From the NCBI GenBank assembly GCA_016712315.1, contig JADJRG010000001.1, forward strand, positions 1-41,114: 41,114 nt of DNA, in the 5' to 3' direction. Source of the DNA: Nannocystis sp. Its GTDB lineage: Bacteria; Myxococcota_A; Polyangia; Nannocystales; Nannocystaceae. Positions 9,125 through 24,705 of this stretch are shown here, in pieces. Position numbers and translations under genes: made by a program. Each line of letters begins with the position of its first letter. The first letter of the stretch is position 1. The notes beneath the pieces were generated by a model. The model did not search any database. It was not told the DNA's origin and saw only the letters and a list, made by a program, of their open reading frames with translations.

Positions 9125-11019
9125 TCACACCGCCGCCTCGTCCATGTATCCACGCGCCTCGAGCTCGTCGACGCGGGCAAAATAGGCCGCGCGCGCGTCG
9201 GCCACCGAGGAGAAGACCAAGCTCTGCACGCGCATCGCTTGACCGCGCTGACCCCACCGCACGCGCAGGCGCTGGCGGTCGAGGGAGAGCTGCACCACCT
9301 CCTCGCGGGCCGCCTGGCGCCGCGCGTAGGTGCGGGTCTCGAGGAGGACCGCGCCGCGGCCCGCGCCCCGCTCTTCGCGGCGACGCTGCTCCTCGAGGCC
9401 GTGGAGGACCCTCAGGGCGATCAGGTGCGCGCAGGGGCCCTCCTTGAGCTTGTGCTTGCGGAAGAACGCGCAGGTGCACTCGGCCTCGCGCACGCGGCCC
9501 TCGTCGTCGATGACGAGGCGAGGGCGGTACTCGCGGCGCTCGGCGGCGACCTTGACCTCGCCGGTGAGCTCGGAGACCGACGCCGTAGGTGCGGGCCTCG
9601 CTGACGACCTTGGCGGCCTTGGCGGCGATCAGGTCGTGGGCGATCCGCTCGCGGAGGTTGCGGAACTCGAGCCGACCGAGCTCGACCGGCTGGGCGAGCA
9701 GCGGGCGCAGGCGGTAGACGCCGGCCGCGAGGTCAAACATGAGCTGGCCCTGCTGACAGCCGAGCTGGAGGGCCGCCAAGACCTCCGGGAGTGGTTTTTT
9801 GAGGGCCGCGGCCAGCTCGGTCGCGGTGGCCGCCCAGCGACCCTCCAGGTGCGTGAGGGCGCTCGCGAGCAGCTTGTGCGCCGCCGGGCCGGCGAGGCGC
9901 GGCAAGAGGAGGTCGAAGGCGACCGCCTGCGCCCAGTTGGCCGCGGTGAAGCCGGAGAGGCCGAGGGTGAGGCGCACAGGGCCCGCCCGCAGCACGTAGA
10001 AGCTGGGCAGGCCGCTGCCGAGCAGGTGCAGCTCCACCTTGTCGACGAAGGGCAGGAGGCGGCGCAGCAGCGAGAGGCGGCGGCGGCCCCAGATCCGCAC
10101 CATCGCTGGGGTGCGGCCGCTGTACGGCGCGGCGCCTGTCTCAAGGACCAGCTCCCACGGCTCGAGGACCAGGCGGGGGCGCTCGCCCGGGACCAGCTCG
10201 ACCCGCACGCCGCGGCCGGCGCGCTTCTGATCGGCGTTGAGGCGGAGCTGGCGGAGCACGTTGTAGAGATCGATGGCGGCGATCTCGACGCGGGTCGCCG
10301 GCAAGGTCGCGGCCGATTGCACCTGCAAGAAGCCGCGCAGCCACGAGTCCGGGAGCTGGATCGACTTCTCGACGGCCTCGGCTGGCCCGCGGTGGCGACC
10401 GCGACCGCCTCGGCGCCGATCGACAGGGCGCTGTCACGATACGAGCGCAGGCGCTGCACGCCGTCGAAGAGCGCGCGGCTGTAGTCGATGTTGGTGGTGC
10501 CGCAGGTCGGCTCGCCCTCGAGATCGAGCGCGGCGCGGTCGATCGCGAGGGCCGCGTAGGCGCCCTCGTCCTTGGAGAAGACCTCGAAGAGGACGGCGTC
10601 GGGGTGCACAGAGACCACCGGGTCGAGCACCAAGAACGCGGTGGGGTCGTTGCGGGCCATCCACTCGAAGTAGGCGCGCTGGGCGTCCCAGGCGCTCATG
10701 CCCTGCGCCGACTTGCGCATGCGCGAGTAGGCGAGGTAGGCGGTCCTGTCCTTGGGGACATAACGGAAGTCGGCCGCGACGATCTCGTAGAGGCAGGACA
10801 ACGCCTCGCGGATCAAGAGCGGCTCGCGCATGCGCCCGCGCAGGGCGACCGGCGGGCGGTGGCGATCGCCGAGGAGCTGGACGGTGGCGCCGCGCTCGTC
10901 CGTGACGAGCTGGCTGGCGCCGCTGTAGGTCAACTGGACCGCCGTGCGGCTGTCTTGGACCTGGTCTTCGGGGCGGGTGAGCTCGCCTTCGGCGGGGCTT
11001 TGGTTGTCAGGGGTCTGGC

Positions 11020-11023
<4 letters not shown>
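9125..11023 (-). CDS. SWIM zinc-finger protein with C-terminal WGR domain
   Basis: GTG 11023 overlaps the preceding stop (GTGA), which implies coupled translation. The N-terminal 210 residues (from MSQTPDNQSPAEGELTRPED) are soluble and not recognised alone. After a frame break near 10385 a helical middle region follows. After another near 9580 comes ECTCAFFRKHKLKEGPCAHL, a clear CxCxnCxH SWIM zinc motif near 9485-9430. The last 70 residues (VRWGQRGQAMRVQSLVFSS, FARVDELEARGYMDE) fit a WGR domain near 9290-9130: the RWGQxGQ turn, then the helix ending in a GY. SWIM fingers bind DNA or protein; WGR in PARP1 senses DNA ends. About 632 aa in all. The context suggests a partner of the RT. Confidence 0.72.
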
Positions 11024-17658
<6,635 letters not shown>

Positions 17659-17659
<1 letters not shown>

Positions 17660-20600
17660 CACGCGACCTCCTTGACCAGCAGATCGAGGCCTGGATGGGC
17701 CTGGGCGATCCGGGCGAGGGCGACGAGGCAGGCGGCGCGCTCGCTGGCCCCTCGGGTGCCCATAAACTCGTGGATAAGCGGGGTGACGACCGCCGCGAAG
17801 TCGCGGTCGCGGATCGCGAGGTCGCGGGTGACCTCGATCAGCGCGAGCTTGGCCTTGCGCGCGGGCAACGGGCGAGCCCGCGGGGTCTTGGGGGCGGCCG
17901 GCGCGTCCTCGCCCTTGGGCGGCTTGGTCGGCGGCACCGTGAAGAGCATGCGCCGCATAAAGTCGCGCAACGCGAGGTGGCTGGCGGGGAGCTTCTCTGG
18001 GCGAGCTGGCGGCCCGTCGCCCTCGGGGCGGTCCTCTTTGACCTCTTTGCCCTTCACGCTGAGGCCGCGGCGCGGCGGGTGCGCTGGCGGCTTCCAGCCG
18101 GCGGTGACGCTGCGGTCGCGGTAGAGGCCCCAGAGGGTGCGGACGACGAAGCCGGTGACCTGGCGATCCGGGCTCTCGCTGAGGCGGAAGAGCTCCTCGG
18201 GGATCGCGAGGCGCGGGTGCCTGCGGATCAGCTCCATCCCGAGGCCGCGGGCGAAGGGGTGCAGCGACTCGCAGAAGGCATACACCGCGTCGGCGCTGAG
18301 GCGCGACGGATCGACGCGCATCCGCTTGGTCGCGGGGCTCTCGTCGGCGAGCAGGGCGGCGCTGATGAAGCTCCGCAGCTCGGGGTTTGGATCTTCGGCG
18401 AGCGCGACCAGCTCGAAGATCGGCGGCGACCAGCGCGCGAGCTCCCACTTGCCGAGGTCGAGGGCGAGCTGGCGCAGGGGCTGGCGCGGGTCGGTGAAGA
18501 GGGGGCGCACTCGTGCCCACGTGAGGAATTTTCCGGGATCTCGGCGCCCGGATCGACGGGGCGATCCGTGAGGGCGAGGCAGATGTCCGGGTGATGCCGG
18601 CGGATGTATTTTTGCGCGAAGCTGGCGAGCGGCGCGTCGGCGGGGCCAGGATCGGTGGCCATCGCCCACAGGCGCGCGCAGCCGTCGTCGACCTTGTCGG
18701 CGGAGAACTCGCGCTCGCCGCCCGCGAGCATCTGCAAGAACGCGGTCTCCGAGATGATCCGGATCGCCGCGCCCTTGGCGACCAGCTTCTCCGCGGCGAC
18801 CTGCTTCGAGCCCTTGCGGCCGGCGCCGTAGAGCGGCGAGCCCTCGTCGCCGATGACCAGGTAGTCGAGCTTCGCGGTGACCGAGCCGGCGTTGGCGCCG
18901 CCCGCGACGGTGACCTTGGCGGTCGCTTGGTCGCGGGTCATGGTGGCGAGCTTGCCGGTGAAGAGGAAGGTCTTGCCGCCGAGATCGACGGTCTTGGCGG
19001 CGCTCGCGGCCGGAGCAGCGGCCGGCTGGGCCTCGTCGGCCGGGGCGAAGTCGGCCGGGAGGAAGGCCTTGATCATGTATTCGACGGCGAAGTCGTGGTA
19101 GCTGGGCTCCGCGCGCTGGACCATCTCCATCAGCCAGGCGAAGCCGAGCTGATCGGGGGTGAACTTTCGGACATCCCCCAACAGCTCGCGGGCGAAGCCG
19201 CCGAGGCCCTCGTCATAGCTGAGATCGCGGGCCCAGCGGTGCTCTGCCTTGAGGGCTCGTACCCACGGATCGGCCTCCCACGTCGGGCGGAAGGCGAGCG
19301 CGCGCCAGAACGGGGGGCCGAGGGCGTCGGCCTTGACCCGCTCCTCGCGGATCCACTGGGTCATCGCCCCGCGGGTCGCGTCGCGCAGGAGGAGGTGGCG
19401 CCAGAAGTCGGCGTCGTAGTCGGCGACGGGGTAGCGGGTGACGCCGTCGAGCGCGAAGCGGGCGGCCTTGCGGCCGAGCTCGGGGGCGTCGAGGAGGCGG
19501 AAGTAGGCGGCGCCGAGGGCCTTGTAGGGGTGGATCTTGGGGAGCAGGTCGCTGACGAAGTCGATCACCTTGTCGCGGCTGTCGAGGAAGCGGGCGAGGA
19601 ACCACTCCGGGGTCAGCTCGCGCGCGCCGAAGTGCTTGCGAAGGGCGTCGACGGCGAGCTCGTGGCCGTACTGGCTGCCGAGCAGGCGACCCCAGGCGTC
19701 GAGGCCGATGTCCTTGCGCGGGTCGCGATCGCCGAGCAGGTCCTTGACGAGGCCGCGGACCTCGCCGTGGCTGTTGTTGGCGAGCGCGATGAGGCGGTCC
19801 AGCCCGAGATCGCGGGCGTGGGTGCGCGCGTACGCGGCCGCGTAGGCGCGGGCGTCGTTGGCGGGCGAGTCGAGGAGGCGGAGCACCGCGTCGTGCAGGC
19901 CGAGCTCGCGGAAGGCGCCTTGCTCGAAGCGAGGTACATTGCCCAAGAGCCAGATCACGAAGGTGTCGATCGAGGCCGAACCGACGGCGATCAGGCGGAC
20001 GACCCACGCGCCCTCGACCTCGCGCAAGGTGGCGCGGAAGTCGGTCTTGAGGGCGGAGGTGGCGTACTCGCGCACGGCCTCGTTGTTGGCGCGCTCGAGC
20101 AGGGTGAAGAGCGGCCGCAGGCTGCGCCGCCACAGCTCGCCGTACGCGCGGCTCTTGAGGGCGGAGGCGCCGCGATCGATGCGCTTCCAGTTGCGGCGGG
20201 CGTAGCGCTTGGTCTCGTGGAAGAGGATGTGGTTGTAGACCCAGGTGCCGCGGAGGTCGACGCGCTCCGGGTAGAAGCGCAAGAACTCGACCGCGGCGTC
20301 GGCGTAGGCGGCGCCGAGCCCCTCGGCCTGGCGCCGGAGGTAGCGCCACGCGCGGCGGCAGAGGTACCCGATCGTGTTCTTGCTGACCTCGCTGGTGCCC
20401 CAGCCGTAGCGCTGCGCGTAGGCGGCGTCGAAGCGGGCGGCGAGGGCGCCGACGATCTCGGTGTCGCCGCGGGCCTCGGCCTCCTTGAAGATCCGCTTGA
20501 GGGCGCGCCATGGGCCCCAACGCAGGGGGACCCCGGCGATGATCTCCAACAAAGCCTCACGCGCGTACGCGGCGCCGGTGACCTGGGCCGCGCGCCATAG

Positions 20601-20900
20601 CTCCTCGAGCAGCTCGTACGCGCCGAGGCGCTCGGGCAGCGGGACCTCCGCCCGCTGGGCCTCGAGGGCGCGCATACCGTCGATGCGGTAACGCGCGCGC
20701 TCCTGCGGGCTCCGGCGCTTGCGGTGGTTGTAACCGCGCAGCTCGCTGAGGTACGCGGTGAAGGTGAGCGCTCCTTCGCGGACAGGCGCCGCGGACGCGC
20801 TGTCTGCCGCCGCGACGAGGGCGATAAAGAGGCTGGGGAGCTCGGGGTCTCGCGCCGTCCAGGCGCGCCGAAGATCTTCGAGGCTGAGTTGCTGGCCCAT
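17659..20900 (-). CDS. BRCT-domain protein with flanking helical repeats
   Basis: ATG 20900 (MGQQLSLEDLRRAWTARDPE) has GAGAG upstream and begins the operon. Residues 1-600 are alpha-helical HEAT-like (LLEELWRAAQVTGAAYAREA, ALKRIFKEAEARGDTEIVGA). A BRCT domain follows at about 635-722: GKTFLFTGKLATMTRDQATA, then LDYLVIGDEGSPLYGAGRKG, as in NAD-dependent ligase, where the fold binds DNA ends or phosphopeptides. The tail (KFLTWARVRPLFTDPRQPLR, ADAVYAFCESLHPFARGLGM) is again helical and begins after a frame break near 18530. It ends at TGA 17661-17659, overlapping the next ATG. Total about 1,080 aa, cytoplasmic. Together with the downstream WGR and RT genes it suggests a role at broken or unusual DNA. 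Confidence 0.78.
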
Positions 20901-20940
20901 CACTAGCTCTCGGGTGGTCTCGCCAAGGGCGCCGTCCTCC

Positions 20941-20980
20941 GGGCCCGCGGCCTGGAGAGAATGCCCGCAGGCGCGGGCCC
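20941..20980 (-). promoter_or_regulatory. Strong GC hairpin in the leader of the RT operon
   Basis: GGGCCCGCG at 20941-20949 pairs perfectly with 20972-20980, and CCTG (20951-20954) with CAGG (20968-20971), giving 13 pairs with one bulge and a 13-nt loop. It lies 41-80 nt upstream of the BRCT start, so it is probably transcribed. It may be a leader control element or a part of a non-coding RNA. Confidence 0.5.
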
Positions 20981-21024
20981 TGACAACGACTGCGGCCGGA
21001 AAGATCACGAAAAGGCGACGAACA

Positions 21025-21034
21025 CCGTTAACGG
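21025..21034. promoter_or_regulatory. CCGTTAACGG palindrome in the divergent promoter region
   Basis: A perfect 10-bp palindrome lies midway between the divergent starts at 20900 and 21137. Its AT-rich core sets it apart from the surroundings, so an operator is possible. Palindromes of this length also occur by chance. Confidence 0.25.
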
Positions 21035-21071
21035 AGATCTCACGAGACCTCGGCATGCGCGGAATCACGCG

Positions 21072-21115
21072 TTTCACAGGCTCTTCACAGACATATCCAC
21101 AGGACCATCCACAGG
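21072..21115. promoter_or_regulatory. Four helically phased CACAG repeats, two DnaA-box-like
   Basis: CACAG occurs at 21075, 21086, 21098 and 21110, a spacing of 11, 12 and 12 bp, which puts all copies on roughly one face of the helix. The last two are TATCCACAGG and CATCCACAGG, and the first of these differs by one base from a DnaA box (TTATCCACA). They lie between the RT operon and the lipoprotein gene, so they could bind a regulator of either. Confidence 0.45.
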
Positions 21116-21136
21116 GCCGACTGCTACGTTCGGCCC
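21114..21136 (+). promoter_or_regulatory. Hairpin directly before the GTG start of the lipoprotein
   Basis: GGGCCGA (21114-21120) and TCGGCCC (21130-21136) pair perfectly around a 9-nt loop and end at the base before GTG 21137. No Shine-Dalgarno sequence is visible there, so the hairpin may influence initiation. Confidence 0.35.
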
Positions 21137-22810
21137 GTGAGCCGCCCCCTCCGCAGCTTCGTCAGCGCCTTGAGCGTCGGCGCGTTTACGCTCGTGTGCG
21201 GGGCTTGCTACGACGTCGGCCAGAGTCAGGAGCTGCAAGGGTGGAACAGCGCTGGCGAGGATGAGGGCGGTGAGGGCGACGAGGGCGGAGCTGCGCCAGT
21301 CGACGACTCGGGGGCAGATCCGAGCGCGAGCCAAGGCGGCGGCCAGGATGACGACGACGACGACGACGACGACGCTCCGGCGGCGCCGCCGTCGATCACG
21401 CTGCTGTCCGTCAACGGCGACGCGGAGCCCGCGCCGATCACCGAGGCGATGGCGGCGACGGTGACGGTGAGCACCGACGACGACGCGGCGGTGACTCGGG
21501 TTGAAGTGTCGGTGGTGGGCGACGACGCGCCGCTGGCGACGATCGAGGCGCCGCCGTTCTCGGCGACGTGGCTGATCGATGACGTCGTGGCCCGCGAGCC
21601 GCGCACGCTGCAGGCGATCGCCTTCGGGGCCGACGGGGTCGCTTCGCCCGCGGTGACCCTGCCGATCACCTTCATGCTGCCGATGAGCGGCTCGCCGCGC
21701 TGGCGCCGCGGCGCGACCGACGGGCCAGCCAGCGATCAAGTGACAGGCGTGGCGATCGCGAGCGACGGCGACTTGATCACGGTGGGCTTTCAGACCGAGC
21801 CGAAGGGCGAGCGCTCGCGGGTGACGCTCAGCCGACACAGCCCCGTCGACGGCCACAGCCGCTGGCAAACGGTGCTCCCCAGCGAGCCGAACAACGGCGA
21901 GCACTTCCGCGGCCGCGCGCTGGCGATCACCGCCGAGGGCGACGTGCTGGTGGCCGGGGAGGTGCGCCGCGGGGGCGCTCCGCCGCAGCTCTGGCTCGGG
22001 CGCGTCGACGGCGAGGACGGGGCGCTGCTGCGCTCGCGCGAGGGGCAGAGCGCGGCGGGAGAGCAGGCGCGCGCGCTGGTGACGACAAGCGCTGGCGGCG
22101 CGGTGATCGTCGGCCAGAGCGGGGAGGATCTGGCCGGCGCGCTGCTGCTGCGCCGCTATGACGCGGATCTCAAGGTGCGGTGGTCGCGCTCGCAGAAGGG
22201 TGAACTCACCGCATGGTCGATCGGACAGGGGCTGTGCGCCGGCGAGGACGGCTCGCTGTATGTGACGGGCTCCGAGGTGTCGCTGAGCGGCGACCACAAG
22301 CTGCTGGTCAGCCGCTACTCGGCGGACGGAGCGCTGCTCTGGGGGTCTTCGGGGCTCTTTGAGGGGATGGAGCGCGAGGACGGCGCTGGCGTGGCGCTGA
22401 ACAGCTTGGGCGAGCTGGTCGTGGTCGGCGACGCGCGCGGCGTCGACGAGGCGGCGAGGGCGGTCGCGGTGCGGCGGCTGCGGGCCGATGACGGGTCGCT
22501 GATCAGCTTTATTAGGCTGAGCGGCCACAGCGAGGGAGACGGGGTCGCGCACGGGGTCGCGCTCGACCGCCACAACCGCATCTACATCGCGGCGACGCTC
22601 GAGGACGGGCAGGGCGAGGCTCAAGGCGTGACCGTGAGGCTGAGCCGCGACAGCGGGGCGATCGCGTGGGTACGGCCGCACGAGGGCGCCGGCGCGAACG
22701 AGGTGCACGGCGCCGCGGTGGCGATCGATACGATCGGGTACGTGTTCCTCGGCGGCCGCGAGCTGGTGAACGGTACGCCGCGCTGGTGGACCGCGGCGCT
22801 GAACCCTTAG
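21137..22810 (+). CDS. Secreted lipoprotein with Ig-like and delta-60-type propeller repeats
   Basis: This intact 557-aa frame starts at GTG 21137. It opens with a signal peptide (MSRPLRSFVSALSVGAFTLV) and a cysteine at 24 that is probably lipidated; the mature end is CYDVGQSQEL. A Gly/Glu/Asp-rich linker with nine aspartates follows. Next is an Ig-like domain (about 90-180, ATVTVSTDDDAAVTRVEVSV), then repeats with QVTGVAIASDGDLITVGFQ, ALAITAEGDVLVAGEVRR and GLCAGEDGSLYVTGSEVS. These match the delta-60/SBBP-type propeller pattern common in myxobacterial surface proteins. No catalytic motif is seen. It diverges from the RT operon and converges with the protease gene. It is probably a surface-exposed binding protein; ligand unknown. 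Confidence 0.8.
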   Translation: MSRPLRSFVSALSVGAFTLVCGACYDVGQSQELQGWNSAGEDEGGEGDEGGAAPVDDSGADPSASQGGGQDDDDDDDDDAPAAPPSITLLSVNGDAEPAPITEAMAATVTVSTDDDAAVTRVEVSVVGDDAPLATIEAPPFSATWLIDDVVAREPRTLQAIAFGADGVASPAVTLPITFMLPMSGSPRWRRGATDGPASDQVTGVAIASDGDLITVGFQTEPKGERSRVTLSRHSPVDGHSRWQTVLPSEPNNGEHFRGRALAITAEGDVLVAGEVRRGGAPPQLWLGRVDGEDGALLRSREGQSAAGEQARALVTTSAGGAVIVGQSGEDLAGALLLRRYDADLKVRWSRSQKGELTAWSIGQGLCAGEDGSLYVTGSEVSLSGDHKLLVSRYSADGALLWGSSGLFEGMEREDGAGVALNSLGELVVVGDARGVDEAARAVAVRRLRADDGSLISFIRLSGHSEGDGVAHGVALDRHNRIYIAATLEDGQGEAQGVTVRLSRDSGAIAWVRPHEGAGANEVHGAAVAIDTIGYVFLGGRELVNGTPRWWTAALNP

Positions 22811-22834
22811 GCGCTGCTGCGCCGAGCGCAGGTA

Positions 22835-22875
22835 GGGCCGCGCGTGCGGCGGCCCTCTCCTCGTACGAATACGAG
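22835..22875. terminator. Two hairpins between convergent genes
   Basis: GGGCCGC/GCGGCCC (22835-22841 and 22849-22855, 7-nt loop) is followed by CTCGTA-CGAA-TACGAG (22860-22875, perfect 6-bp stem, tetraloop). They fill the 70-bp gap between two converging stops. There is no T tract, so bidirectional termination is an inference from position and structure. Confidence 0.45.
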
Positions 22876-22880
22876 CCCGC

Positions 22881-24326
22881 TCACGGACGCTTCAGGTAGA
22901 ACGAATAGCTCCCCGCGCCGCTGTACGACCGGATCACCCACGTGTAATACCCAGCCGACCCGTTGAACTTGATCGTCTCGTTCGTGCTGTTGGTCTCGGC
23001 CTTCGCGACCAGCGCCCACGTGTTGTTCTGCCAGCGGTACAAGTACAGGTCGAAGTCGCTGCCCGCCGGCCCTTGCAGGTAGCCCTCATGGGCGCCGTAG
23101 CTCACGCTCTGGTAATAAGTCCCGCTCGGCTGCTGCTGCTGCGCGCCCGGCCCCGAGAGCGAGCCCGAGTACAGTGTACAGCCGACACAAGGCGCCTGCT
23201 GCTGCGGGGGCGGCGGCGGCGGCGGCTGCTGCTGCTGCGAGTACGCCGCCCCGCAGGTCGCGCTGAACCCGCCCACCGACCCGGTGTTGCAGCCCCCGCC
23301 CCACGTCCCGCCCGCGTTCGCGGGGTTGTAGGCGAACCCGCCGCAGCTCGCCGTCGGGCTCCAGGTGCCGTTCGCGGTGTGGCACGGGGTCAAGTCGACG
23401 CCCGTCACGGACTCGAACCAGGACATGCCCACGTGCATCATCGAGTACCAGCCCCCGCCGCCGCAGGCGCCGCCGTACGAGGTAATACCAAAGACCCGCC
23501 ACGTCCCGTCCGCGAGCTGCACATAGGCAGGCCCGCCCGAGTCCCCCTGGCAGGTGTCTTTCCCGTTCCCGCCGATGTGGATCTCGTTCGCGTTGCTGAT
23601 CTGGTTGATCGTCGTCGTCACATGGCGCTTGATCCCATAAGGCCCGTTGTTCGCGTTGCCGAAGCCGACCAGCGTCACGGCCTGGCCTTGTTTTAAGATC
23701 TGCGTCTCACAGCCCATAAGGATCGGCGTGATCGGCACGTTCGTCACCGGCTGGGAGAGCTTGCACACCGCGAAGTCATTGCCCTTGCCTGGGCCGCCGC
23801 CGGGGTAGATCTGGCAGCTGCTCGGCGTCACCGAGAACGCCGCCTTTGTATAATCCTCGCCGAAGTAGATCTTGCTATAGCTCTGTCCGCAGTGCGCCGC
23901 GTAGATCACCACCTGCGGGTGCACCAGGCTGCCCGTGCACGACCCACCCAGCTCGACCGCGGCTGGCCAGCCGCACACCGGCACGGTCGTCCCGCCGTAG
24001 ATCGCGCTCGGGTCCTGCGTCGCGTCGGAGAAGTCCCAATTTTCGCCGTCATCGAGCGGCGGCGGCGGGATCTCGCCGTCAAACAGCTCCGCGTGGCTGA
24101 TCTCAAGCGGCGCTCGGGCGTCGGCGAGCCCCTCCCCGTCGGCGGCCTCGACGGCGTCTTCATCCTCGTCCTCCGCCAGCTCCTGCCCGTCGAACCCCTC
24201 ATAACAGCCGGCGATTAGCCCGCCCCCGCAGAGCAGCAGCAGCGCGGCCTCGGCGACGCGGGTCGTCTTGGCGGGGGAGGTCGTGGCGCGGTGATCACGG
24301 GTGATGTTGTTCGGGGTTCGCTTCAT
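22881..24326 (-). CDS. Trypsin-like serine protease lipoprotein with C-terminal PPC-like domain
   Basis: ATG 24326 (MKRTPNN) has GGAG 11 nt ahead. A 40-residue signal ends in LIAG before Cys41; the mature start CYEGFDGQELAED resembles the neighbouring lipoprotein. A trypsin fold follows with the triad in place: His145 (IYAAHCG), Asp184 (GNDFAVCKL) and Ser263 (CQGDSGGPAY). Cysteines in the trypsin positions suggest disulfides. A Gly/Cys-rich segment, a Gln/Pro linker and a C-terminal domain (DFDLYLYRWQNNTWALVAKA, GYYTWVIRSYSGAGSYSFYL) fit the bacterial pre-peptidase C-terminal (PPC) fold, which is often removed on secretion. The frame is intact, 481 aa. It is likely an outer-surface protease used in predation or turnover of other proteins. 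Confidence 0.88.
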   Translation of the reverse strand: MKRTPNNITRDHRATTSPAKTTRVAEAALLLLCGGGLIAGCYEGFDGQELAEDEDEDAVEAADGEGLADARAPLEISHAELFDGEIPPPPLDDGENWDFSDATQDPSAIYGGTTVPVCGWPAAVELGGSCTGSLVHPQVVIYAAHCGQSYSKIYFGEDYTKAAFSVTPSSCQIYPGGGPGKGNDFAVCKLSQPVTNVPITPILMGCETQILKQGQAVTLVGFGNANNGPYGIKRHVTTTINQISNANEIHIGGNGKDTCQGDSGGPAYVQLADGTWRVFGITSYGGACGGGGWYSMMHVGMSWFESVTGVDLTPCHTANGTWSPTASCGGFAYNPANAGGTWGGGCNTGSVGGFSATCGAAYSQQQQPPPPPPPQQQAPCVGCTLYSGSLSGPGAQQQQPSGTYYQSVSYGAHEGYLQGPAGSDFDLYLYRWQNNTWALVAKAETNSTNETIKFNGSAGYYTWVIRSYSGAGSYSFYLKRP

Positions 24327-24705
24327 CGTCCTGGCTCCTGGTCTATGGCGCAGCGCGCACGGGGTCACAACACGAGCCCGGCCGACGCTGGATCACGTCA
24401 GGCCTTGGCCTTATGAAATGGCGTGGTCGAGCGGCTCGCCGCTCCCCGCCGGGAAGACCTCCCCATCACCTTGACGGCGGGTGAGGCGCTCAAAATCGAG
24501 CACGCCCACCGTAAGAGCGAACGCACAGACGTGTCAACCTAAATCGCGCGCGGCGCGCTCGCGAGCGCCGCCAGACACCGTGCGTTTAGTCTCCTTGTCG
24601 CGTCGTGCCTCCCGATCGGCCGATCGCGGGCCTTCTACAAACACCGCGGGCTGCGCTCAATCAGCGGCCCTGCTACCTTCCGCGCCTCCCGATTCGCGCT
24701 CCGCC
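24327..24705. other. Divergent intergenic region, 379 bp
   Basis: This separates the protease (leftward) from the cytochrome-like lipoprotein (rightward), so it should hold both promoters. A TTGACG lies at 24471-24476 but no convincing -10 box follows. A perfect 14-bp palindrome CGATCGGCCGATCG is at 24613-24626, about 80 bp before the ATG 24706; in DNA this rich in GC it may be due to chance. No coding sequence is convincing. Confidence 0.4.

Noticed and set aside
18591..20600. A 669-aa plus-strand open frame
   Set aside because: Antisense shadow of the BRCT protein, made possible by high GC; the minus frame has a recognisable domain.
21025..21034. Each short palindrome in the window as an operator
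   Set aside because: Ten-bp palindromes are expected many times by chance in 41 kb of GC-rich DNA; only longer ones or those in telling places were kept.
21072..21115. The DnaA-box-like repeats as a replication origin
   Set aside because: There are only one near-consensus and one weak box, no AT-rich unwinding region, and no dnaA, dnaN or gidA nearby.
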